A stretch of DNA of 64,000 nucleotides, taken from contig SVLF01000009.1 in NCBI GenBank assembly GCA_015068085.1, forward strand, positions 1 through 64,000, in the 5' to 3' direction. This stretch comes from Oscillospiraceae bacterium. Lineage in GTDB: Bacteria; Bacillota; Clostridia; Oscillospirales; JAAYXM01. The translations under genes were made by a program, and so were the position numbers. Shown here piece by piece: positions 57,764-64,000 of this stretch (position 1 is the first letter of the stretch; the number at the start of each line of letters is the position of its first letter). Below the pieces are notes generated by a model. That model worked only from the letters and a program-made list of their open reading frames with translations. It had not been told where the DNA came from and made no database searches.

Positions 57764-57793
57764 TTGACGTATCGGACATTGCGGCGGTATAAT
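57764..57793 (+). promoter_or_regulatory. Sigma-A promoter for the metF operon
   Basis: TTGACG, 18-bp spacer, TATAAT. The leader is only about 25-30 bases, too short for a SAM or cobalamin riboswitch or a T-box, so methionine control is not exerted by such an element here. Confidence 0.78.
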
Positions 57794-57822
57794 ATTTTTA
57801 TTACATATATAAGAGGTAAGTT

Positions 57823-58701
57823 ATGAAAATTATAGACTTGTTGTCCGAGAAGAAACTTTCGCTTTCGTTTGAGGTGTTCCCGCCCAAAACAGAAATGGGA
57901 TTTGACAGCGTGAAGGACGCAACAGAGGAAATCGCAAAGCTCCGTCCGTCCTTTATGAGCGTCACGTATGGCGCCGGTGGCGGCACAAGCCGCTACACGC
58001 TTGACATCGCCAAAAACATAAAAGCACGTTACAATGTGCCGACGCTTGCGCATCTCACCTGCGTCTCCTCCACAAAAGAAACCGTCCGGAATATGATTGA
58101 AAACATAAAAGCCGCGGGCATTCAAAACATAATGGCACTGCGCGGCGATATTCCCGAGGATAAGCTTTCTGAGGACAGAAGCCGCTGGGACTACACCCAC
58201 GCGATCGACCTTATCCGCGAGCTTCGCGAGGCAGATGGGAATTTCTGCATCGCGGGCGCATGTTATCCGGAAATACACCCTGAGAGCGAAAACCAGAAGG
58301 ATGATATCGCACATCTTAAAGAAAAGGTTGACGCAGGATGCGATTTTCTTACAACGCAGATGTTTTTTGACAACAACCTTTTATATAATTTCTTATATAA
58401 AATTCGCGAAGCGGGAATTACAGTGCCGATTGTTCCCGGAATTATGCCGATAACCAACGCCAATCAGGTTGAACGCGCAATGAAGCTTTCCGGCTCGTTT
58501 ATGCCGCAACGCTTTAAAAGTCTTGTCGATAAATTCGGCGAAAGTCCCGCGGCAATGAAGCAGGCGGGCATTGCATATGCAACCGACCAGATTATTGACC
58601 TTTACGCAAACGGAATCACCAACGTCCATGTATACTCCATGAACAAGCCGGATATCGCAGGAAAAATTCAGAGCAACCTCTCCGATATCCTCGGAAAATG
58701 A
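57823..58701 (+). CDS. metF: 5,10-methylenetetrahydrofolate reductase MetF
   Basis: Reduces methylene-THF to methyl-THF for methionine synthase. 292 residues, the normal length. LSFEVFPPKTEMGF carries the catalytic Glu; SVTYGAGGGTS, LRGDIPED, CIAGACYPEIHPES and TTQMFFDN are conserved family motifs. AGAGG precedes the ATG. The stop overlaps the next start by 4 bp (ATGA), so it is translated together with the MetH reactivation protein. Confidence 0.95.
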   Translation: MKIIDLLSEKKLSLSFEVFPPKTEMGFDSVKDATEEIAKLRPSFMSVTYGAGGGTSRYTLDIAKNIKARYNVPTLAHLTCVSSTKETVRNMIENIKAAGIQNIMALRGDIPEDKLSEDRSRWDYTHAIDLIRELREADGNFCIAGACYPEIHPESENQKDDIAHLKEKVDAGCDFLTTQMFFDNNLLYNFLYKIREAGITVPIVPGIMPITNANQVERAMKLSGSFMPQRFKSLVDKFGESPAAMKQAGIAYATDQIIDLYANGITNVHVYSMNKPDIAGKIQSNLSDILGK

Positions 58702-59294
58702 GTATGGAAGTGATAACAAAAACATATCCCGCACCGGACATCAACGTGCGCGAAGCTCTCCGCTATGCAGGATGCTCCGGAGAAAACGATGAAATACTTG
58801 AACTTTTTCACAGCTGTGCGGATGAAGCAGAGCCGCTTTTCGCATATAAGGTATGTTACTGCATACTTGATACAAAAATACAGAACAGCATATGCGATTT
58901 CGGTCACTTTTCGGTGCAGTCGGAAACACTTGCAAAAAATCTCTCCGGTTGCGAACATGTCCTTCTCTTTACCGCAACCGTCGGCACAGCGCTCGACCGT
59001 CTTATCGCAAAGTACGTGCGGCTTTCCCCTGCACGGGCGGTTATGCTTCAGGCACTGGGCACTGAGCGCGTTGAGTCACTTTGTGATATATTCTGCGGAG
59101 ATTTTGAAATCGAAAACAGCGTAGTTTTAAAGCCGCGTTTTTCGCCGGGCTACGGAGATCTTTCCCTTGAGGTGCAGAAGGACATTTTTTCTGTTTTGAA
59201 CTGTCCGAAAAACATCGGCGTTTATTTAAACGACAGTCTTTTGATGTCTCCGTCAAAGTCAGTGACGGCTTTTGCGGGGATAGCTGAAGTCTGA
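58698..59294 (+). CDS. Stand-alone MetH activation-domain protein
   Basis: 198 residues matching the C-terminal reactivation domain of cobalamin-dependent methionine synthase, which uses SAM and an electron donor to rescue oxidised cob(II)alamin. RFSPGYGDLSLEVQ corresponds to the SAM-binding RxxPGY motif. LLFTATVGTALDRLI and SPSKSVTAFAGI are typical of the free-standing form known in Clostridia and Thermotoga. It sits between metF and metH, neatly supplying the part that the metH gene lacks. Confidence 0.87.
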   Translation: MSMEVITKTYPAPDINVREALRYAGCSGENDEILELFHSCADEAEPLFAYKVCYCILDTKIQNSICDFGHFSVQSETLAKNLSGCEHVLLFTATVGTALDRLIAKYVRLSPARAVMLQALGTERVESLCDIFCGDFEIENSVVLKPRFSPGYGDLSLEVQKDIFSVLNCPKNIGVYLNDSLLMSPSKSVTAFAGIAEV

Positions 59295-59357
59295 ATGAAT
59301 TCAGACAGAGAAGAGAAAAGAGCTAAAAGTGAAGAGTGAAAGGAATAGTCATAAATT

Positions 59358-60185
59358 ATGAACTTTTCAGAATTTTTAAGTAATAATATTGTTTATCTCG
59401 ACGGCGGTATGGGAACGCTTCTTCAGGCAAAAGGGCTGCTTCCCGGCGAGCTTCCCGAGCGTTGGAACATAACCCATCCTGATATCATATGCGATATCCA
59501 CAAGGCATATTTTGATGCCGGAAGCAACGTTGTTACCGCAAACACCTTCGGTGCCAATGCGCTGAAGTTTGACGATGCCGAGCTTGAAGAAATAATCAGT
59601 GCCGCACTTTCAAACGCGCGTCGTGCAAGAAAAGAAAGCGCTTCCTCCCGGGAAAAATTCATTGCGCTGGATATCGGTCCTTCCGGCAAGCTTCTTTCTC
59701 CGCTTGGTGACCTTGATTTTGAAGATGCAGTAAAGCTTTTTGCGAAAACCGTGCGTCTCGGCACAAAACACGGCGCAGACCTTGTTATAATCGAAACGAT
59801 GAACGACAGCTACGAAACAAAGGCGGCTCTTCTTGCAGTAAAGGAAAACTGCAATCTGCCTGTGATCGTTTCCAACGCTTACGGCGCAGACGGAAAGCTT
59901 ATGACAGGTGCATCTCCCGCTGCAATGGTAGCTCTTCTTGAAGGCATGGGTGCGGATGTTATCGGTGCTAACTGTTCTCTCGGCCCGCGCGAGCTTCGCA
60001 GTGTTATGGAAGAGCTTCTCGCCGTTGCATCTGTTCCTGTTGTTTTCCAGCCGAATGCAGGGCTTCCGAAATCGCTCAACGGTAAAACCGTTTTTGATGT
60101 TGATGCAGAAGAATTTTCCGAAGGTTGCAGAGCTTGTAAAGCTCGGCGTGCGCGTTGCAGGCGGATGCTGCGGCACAACGCCTGA
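59358..60185 (+). CDS. metH: MetH N-terminal fragment (homocysteine-methyltransferase domain), frameshifted
   Basis: Reading frame 1 of the metH gene, 275 codons. It carries most of the homocysteine domain: YLDGGMGTLLQAKG at the start and the first zinc ligand region GANCSLGPRELRS. After VDAEEF the homology ends and 22 unrelated residues follow to a stop, because the frame has shifted. As read, the fragment lacks the paired zinc Cys (GGCCGTT) and cannot be catalytic alone. No strong Shine-Dalgarno site precedes its ATG (GTGAAAGGAATAG lies 15-20 bases upstream). Confidence 0.82.
   Translation: MNFSEFLSNNIVYLDGGMGTLLQAKGLLPGELPERWNITHPDIICDIHKAYFDAGSNVVTANTFGANALKFDDAELEEIISAALSNARRARKESASSREKFIALDIGPSGKLLSPLGDLDFEDAVKLFAKTVRLGTKHGADLVIIETMNDSYETKAALLAVKENCNLPVIVSNAYGADGKLMTGASPAAMVALLEGMGADVIGANCSLGPRELRSVMEELLAVASVPVVFQPNAGLPKSLNGKTVFDVDAEEFSEGCRACKARRARCRRMLRHNA
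60114..60117 (+). other. Frameshift point in metH (extra T in a TTTT run)
   Basis: Reading GAA-TTT and then skipping one T gives EEFPKVAELVKLGVRVAGGCCGTTPEYI, an uninterrupted homocysteine-domain sequence. The shift is therefore one surplus T in TTTT. It could be a real mutation, an assembly error, or very unlikely a programmed shift. Confidence 0.8.
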
Positions 60186-61761
60186 ATATATAAAAAAGGT
60201 CGTAGAAAAAACGAAGGGCATCGCGCCCGTCGCAGTTGCCGACAAAAATCTGACTGTCATTTCATCGTATACCCACGCAGTAATGCTCGGAAACGAGCCG
60301 ATTCTCATCGGCGAGCGCATCAACCCCACAGGAAAAAAACGCTTTAAGCAGGCACTTCTTGAGAACGATATGAACTATATTCTTGCAGAAGGTGTAAATC
60401 AAGAGGAGCGCGGCGTTCATGTTCTTGATGTCAACGTAGGTATTCCGGATATCGACGAAAAAAGAATGCTTACAGATACGGTATGCGAGCTTCAGGCGAT
60501 ACTTAACTTGCCTTTACAGATTGATACTTCAGATACCGGGGCCATGGAAAGTGCGCTTCGCCGTTATAACGGAAAAGCGATGATTAATTCCGTCAACGGC
60601 AAAGATGAGAGCATGAAAGCTGTCTTCCCGCTCGTAAAGAAATATGGCGGTGTCGTCGTTGCGCTGACGCTTGATGAAAACGGGATTCCCGAAACGGCAG
60701 ACGAACGCTTTGCAATTGCTGAAAAAATCCTTTCTGTTGCAGAAGGCTACGGAATTGCAAAAAAGGATGTTGTCTTTGACACTCTCGCTATGACGATAAG
60801 CGCGGATCCTTCTGCCGCGCTCACAACGCTCCGCTCTCTCAAACGTATAAAGAACGAGCTTGGAGTTCACACCTCTCTCGGCGTCTCAAATGTATCCTTC
60901 GGACTTCCTAACCGCGATGCGATAAACGGAACGTTTTTTGCGCTTGCTCTTGAAAACGGACTTTCCGCCGCGATAATGAATCCGTATTCACAGGATATGA
61001 TGAAAGTATATTATACCTACCGCGCACTTCATGGACTTGACGAAAACTGTGCGGATTACATTTCTGCTGCAGAAAGCTTCATCACCGCGCCTTCCGCAGC
61101 CACAGCTACGGTAAAAAAAGACGAGGCTGAGTTTAAATCCGAGCTTTCAGAGGCCATAATCCGCGGCTTTAAGGATAAAGCCGCGCAGCTCTGCGCCGCA
61201 CTTCTCTCTTCATCTGCTCCGCTTGACATTGTTACTAATGAAATAATTCCCGCTCTTGACACCGTAGGACGCGGCTTTGAGAATAAAACAGTATATCTCC
61301 CCCAGCTTCTTATGAGCGCCGAGGCGGCAAAAAGCGCTTTTGAAAAAATCAAAGGCGCAATGCAGACAGACGGTGAAAATGCACCGTCAAAGGCAAAATT
61401 CGTCCTTGCCACGGTACATGGAGACATCCACGACATCGGCAAAAACATAGTAAAGCTTCTTCTTGAAAATTACGGCTACGGTGTTGTTGACCTCGGCCGT
61501 GATGTCGCACCCGGAGAAATTGCCGAAAAGGTCTGCGAGCTTCACGCGCCGTATGCCGGGCTTTCTGCTCTTATGACAACCACCGTTCCTGCAATGGAAG
61601 AAACAATAAAGCTTCTGCGAAAATGTGCGCCATGGTGCAAAATAATTGTCGGCGGCGCGGTACTCACGGCAGAGTATGCCGAAAAAATCGGTGCGGACTT
61701 CTATGCTCCCGATGCAATGAGCGCTGTGCGTCGGCTTGAAGAAATGTGTCCAAATGTCTGA
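60118..61761 (+). CDS. metH: MetH C-terminal part (end of homocysteine, folate and cobalamin domains), frameshifted
   Basis: Second frame of metH; the track shows it from 59938 but homology begins at about 60118. It holds the zinc Cys pair GGCCGTTPEYI, the pterin-binding barrel (IGERINPTGKKRF, LDVNVGIPDID, DTLAMTISADP), the helical cobalamin cap (about 61100-61350) and the B12-binding Rossmann domain with HGDIHDIGKNIV, whose His ligates cobalt. The SAM reactivation domain is absent and supplied by the upstream gene. Joined, the two parts give about 800 residues, the size of short Firmicute MetH. A terminator follows. Confidence 0.85.
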   Translation, partial: PKVAELVKLGVRVAGGCCGTTPEYIKKVVEKTKGIAPVAVADKNLTVISSYTHAVMLGNEPILIGERINPTGKKRFKQALLENDMNYILAEGVNQEERGVHVLDVNVGIPDIDEKRMLTDTVCELQAILNLPLQIDTSDTGAMESALRRYNGKAMINSVNGKDESMKAVFPLVKKYGGVVVALTLDENGIPETADERFAIAEKILSVAEGYGIAKKDVVFDTLAMTISADPSAALTTLRSLKRIKNELGVHTSLGVSNVSFGLPNRDAINGTFFALALENGLSAAIMNPYSQDMMKVYYTYRALHGLDENCADYISAAESFITAPSAATATVKKDEAEFKSELSEAIIRGFKDKAAQLCAALLSSSAPLDIVTNEIIPALDTVGRGFENKTVYLPQLLMSAEAAKSAFEKIKGAMQTDGENAPSKAKFVLATVHGDIHDIGKNIVKLLLENYGYGVVDLGRDVAPGEIAEKVCELHAPYAGLSALMTTTVPAMEETIKLLRKCAPWCKIIVGGAVLTAEYAEKIGADFYAPDAMSAVRRLEEMCPNV

Positions 61762-61776
61762 ACATGATATTTAAAT

Positions 61777-61819
61777 AAAAATGAACGCAAAAAGTTCGTC
61801 TCTTTTTGCGTTCATTTTT
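61777..61819. terminator. Bidirectional terminator between metH and pncB
   Basis: AAAAATGAACGCAAAAAG pairs perfectly with CTTTTTGCGTTCATTTTT (18 bp, 7-base loop), giving A- and T-tracts on both sides. It serves the convergent metH and pncB genes. Confidence 0.9.
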
Positions 61820-61831
61820 ATATTCTGCTTT

Positions 61832-63268
61832 TTAATGTGCATCAAGAAGGTTTTTGCGGACTGTCCAGAGCTTTTCGGACAGGTCAACGATATACTTGTG
61901 CGGGTTTTCAAAGCGGCAGACCTCAGCCCACAGCTCATCCGTCGATTGCGCACAGTAGTCGCGGATTTCTTCAATCGTGCGGTCTTTATACACGCACTGT
62001 CCCTTGTCGTAAATCTTCTCAAGAAGCGGACGCGCCGTGAAGTTTTCAATCGTTTTACGCTTCCACGTATGCTCAGGATGGAAAAGCTCATACGGCACAT
62101 TGCTCTCTATAACCTCGTCATGGAGCGTAATAACGTCTGCCATCGCTTTTCCGCTTTCGTTGTCGAAAAGGCGCCATACCTGTTTGAAGCCGGGGAGCGT
62201 GATTTTCTCGATATTCTCCGAAAGCTTAATTTTCGGGATTATTTCGCCATCCGACTCAACACCGACAAGCTTGTACACTCCGCCGAAAACCGGCTCACTG
62301 CGCGAGGTGATAAGCCGCTCGCCAACTCCGAAAATGTCTATCTGTGCCCCCTGCATAATAATATCACGGATGATGTATTCATCAAGTGCGTTGGATGCAA
62401 TAATTTTACAATCGGGATATCCGGCATCATCGAGCATCTTGCGCGCTTTCTTTGAAAGATAAGTCATATCTCCGCTGTCGATACGGATGCTCTTCGGGCG
62501 GCATCCGCGCGGTTTCAGCTCTTCATCAAAAACCTTTATCGCGTTTGGTATGCCGGATTTTAAAACATTATACGTATCAACAAGGAAAGCGCAATTATCC
62601 GGATATGTCCGTGCGTATGCACGGAAAGCATCAAGCTCTGTCGGGAACATCTGAATCCAGCTGTGCGCCATTGTTCCGGTAGCCGGAACGCCGAAATCCC
62701 GCTCTGATATCGTACACGCCGTCCCCATGCATCCGCCGATATACGCCGCACGCGCACCGTAGATTGCACCGTCATATCCTTGAGCACGGCGTGAGCCGAA
62801 CTCCATAACCGGACGCCCCTGTGCCGCACGGACGATGCGGTTGGATTTCGTTGCAATAAGGCTCTGGTGGTTTATCGTGAGAAGAACCATAGTTTCAATC
62901 ATCTGTGCCTCTATCGCCGGACCGCGCACAACAACAATCGGCTCTCCCGGGAAAATGGGCGTTCCCTCCGGCACTGCCCACACATCGCATGTGAATTTAA
63001 AATCTCGCAGATAGGAAAGAAACTCCTCATCAAAAATCTTCTTTGAGCGGAGATATTCTATATCCTCGTCGTCAAACTTAAGCGTTCTGAGATAATCGAC
63101 AAGCTGCTCCACGCCCGCCATTATCGCAAAGCCGCCGCCATCGGGAATCTTTCGGAAAAACATATCAAAATACGTTACCGTATCCTTCATTCCGTTTGAA
63201 AAATAACCCTTTGCCATCGTAAGCTCATAAAAATCCATAAGCATAGTCAGATTTATATCTTTTTTCAT
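61832..63268 (-). CDS. pncB: Nicotinate phosphoribosyltransferase
   Basis: First step of NAD salvage from nicotinate. 478 residues from the ATG preceded by AGGAG; the track start 14 codons earlier would lie upstream of the predicted transcription start. LTMLMDFYELTMAKGYF is the family N-terminus; EFGSRRAQGYDGA, GTMAHSWIQMF with the conserved His, and IRIDSGDMTYLSKKAR follow. Slight extra length at the C-terminus includes a CVYKDRTIEEIRDYC stretch typical of the Firmicute form. Confidence 0.93.
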   Translation of the reverse strand: MKKDINLTMLMDFYELTMAKGYFSNGMKDTVTYFDMFFRKIPDGGGFAIMAGVEQLVDYLRTLKFDDEDIEYLRSKKIFDEEFLSYLRDFKFTCDVWAVPEGTPIFPGEPIVVVRGPAIEAQMIETMVLLTINHQSLIATKSNRIVRAAQGRPVMEFGSRRAQGYDGAIYGARAAYIGGCMGTACTISERDFGVPATGTMAHSWIQMFPTELDAFRAYARTYPDNCAFLVDTYNVLKSGIPNAIKVFDEELKPRGCRPKSIRIDSGDMTYLSKKARKMLDDAGYPDCKIIASNALDEYIIRDIIMQGAQIDIFGVGERLITSRSEPVFGGVYKLVGVESDGEIIPKIKLSENIEKITLPGFKQVWRLFDNESGKAMADVITLHDEVIESNVPYELFHPEHTWKRKTIENFTARPLLEKIYDKGQCVYKDRTIEEIRDYCAQSTDELWAEVCRFENPHKYIVDLSEKLWTVRKNLLDAH

Positions 63269-63297
63269 ATCCTTATCTCCTGTATGATGATAAGAAT

Positions 63298-63326
63298 ATT
63301 TTACCACCATCCGCGCATTTTATCAA
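63298..63326 (-). promoter_or_regulatory. Sigma-A promoter for pncB
   Basis: Minus-strand TTGATA, 17-bp spacer, TAAAAT. Transcription would start about 23 bases before the pncB ATG, which supports the internal start chosen. Confidence 0.75.
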
Positions 63327-63375
63327 GAGGAATAAATTTTTTCTCATCTGCACATTTTTCAGCTGCTTTTTTTCC

Positions 63376-63404
63376 TTGAAATCGCTTGTTATTTGTGGTA
63401 TACT
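63376..63404 (+). promoter_or_regulatory. Sigma-A promoter for the creatininase-family gene
   Basis: Plus-strand TTGAAA, 17-bp spacer, TATACT, divergent from the pncB promoter. The leader is about 25 bases. Confidence 0.78.
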
Positions 63405-63434
63405 ATATAAAAAATATGCAAGGAGCGAATCATA

Positions 63435-64000
63435 ATGGAAACAAGATGGCTTTATACCACAAGCGAGAATTTTGCCGCACTTCGTGATGCATCCGAAAAG
63501 GTTTGCGTTATCCCGATGGGTTGCATTGAAAAGCATGGGCTTCATCTCCCGCTCGGTACCGATATAGTTAAGGGCAGCTACATAGCACACCGCGCTTCAC
63601 AGCTTGAAACGGTCTGCATTTTCCCCGATTTCACCTTCGGTGATGTTCCGAGAGGTCCTCACGCCTACCGTCCGGACGGAACAGTTTGCCTTGATGTTCG
63701 CGTGCAGATAACTCTTCTTGAACAGCTTTGTGAGGAAATTGCCGCAAACGGATTCACTAAAATTCTTGTTGCCAATTCCCACGGCGGAAACACTCATTGG
63801 CTCAACCAATTTTCCCGAAATTGGAATATGAAGCCCCACAAGGCAGTTTTCGCATGGACAAAGGTTGATATAAAAGTCGCTCCCTACGGTATGGCAGAGC
63901 TTCTTCTTGAAAAAGGCTCCGGCGCAATCCCTGAGCTTACAAAAGAGGATGAGGAGCTTATCCTCCGCTATTACAACGAGAATATCCTGTTAGGTCACGC
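63435..64000 (+). CDS. Creatininase-family amidohydrolase, partial (runs off the window)
   Basis: Not in the ORF track because it has no stop inside the window; 188 codons are visible. ATG follows AGGAG by 9 bases. IPMGCIEKHGLHLPLGTDIV matches the creatininase metal site (usually GxxEQHGPHLPL) and VANSHGGNTHWLNQF is the second signature (NGHGGN). The family includes creatininase and enzymes acting on cyclic amides in coenzyme and nucleotide pathways; many members are uncharacterised. A link to NAD metabolism through the divergent pncB is only a positional hint. Confidence 0.82.
   Translation, partial: METRWLYTTSENFAALRDASEKVCVIPMGCIEKHGLHLPLGTDIVKGSYIAHRASQLETVCIFPDFTFGDVPRGPHAYRPDGTVCLDVRVQITLLEQLCEEIAANGFTKILVANSHGGNTHWLNQFSRNWNMKPHKAVFAWTKVDIKVAPYGMAELLLEKGSGAIPELTKEDEELILRYYNENILLGH

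Noticed and set aside
57733-57792. Small ORF ATGAAAAAATACAC... encoding about 19 residues after GAGGG upstream of metF
   Set aside because: It runs straight through the consensus metF promoter and ends inside the -10 box, so it would not be transcribed from that promoter; treated as chance.
57682-57822. Riboswitch (SAM, cobalamin) or T-box upstream of metF
   Set aside because: The predicted leader is under 35 bases and no conserved aptamer sequence is visible.
57748-58314. 188-aa minus-strand ORF opposite metF
   Set aside because: It covers the metF promoter and start on the other strand, has Cys-rich shadow composition and no family match, while metF itself is unmistakable.

Overview
The window looks like chromosome from a spore-forming clostridial Firmicute with SLH-anchored surface proteins, perhaps a gut or other polysaccharide-degrading lineage. 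The evidence is a complete WalRK/YycHI system, YunB and SpoVB-type sporulation proteins, strong AGGAGG-type ribosome sites, consensus sigma-A promoters and several SLH-domain proteins. No phage, IS element, CRISPR array, rRNA or tRNA was seen. The species cannot be named from the sequence alone.

Layout. (1) 1-12.4 kb, all minus strand, is housekeeping: thiI-cinA-NUDIX-walR-walK-yycH-yycI reads as one long transcript, followed by murA-walJ-rlmH-phosphoglucomutase from a separate murA promoter. (2) 12.6-29.4 kb, minus strand, is polysaccharide cassette 1: Gfo/Idh/MocA oxidoreductase, a 618-aa secreted Ig-like protein, a 2244-aa heparinase II/III-like SLH protein, a sugar-binding lipoprotein, a 627-aa TIM-barrel-like protein, an SGNH esterase, NagA and a NodB-like protein. 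A divergent AraC regulator (29.5 kb) faces it. (3) 30.5-33.3 kb, plus strand: DeoR regulator, phosphodiesterase and OPA-type MFS transporter, overlapping by 4 bp. (4) 33.4-47.4 kb is cassette 2, a paralogous copy of the core of cassette 1: Gfo/Idh, 570-aa protein, 2829-aa heparinase/SLH protein, binding lipoprotein and a divergent AraC. (5) 47.5-57.7 kb, mostly minus: an SLH protein, then ycxB-AGCS symporter-pyrF-like-GNAT-spoVB, ligA, an EamA transporter and yunB. (6) 57.8-64 kb: metF, a separate MetH reactivation domain and a frameshifted metH on plus; pncB on minus; a creatininase-family gene runs off the right end.

The most interesting part is the pair of cassettes. Each combines a giant cell-wall-anchored lyase-like enzyme, a small secreted protein carrying a related N-terminal module, an orphan solute-binding lipoprotein with no ABC permease beside it, a cytosolic oxidoreductase and a dedicated AraC activator. 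In cassette 1 a 23-bp operator-like sequence occurs twice (21 of 23 bases identical), each time next to a weak promoter. The predicted logic is: AraC senses a glycan fragment, the SLH enzyme cleaves the polymer at the cell surface, the lipoprotein captures the product, and Gfo/Idh, NagA and the esterase process the N-acetylated or O-acylated sugars. Substrate and chemistry are inferred, not shown.
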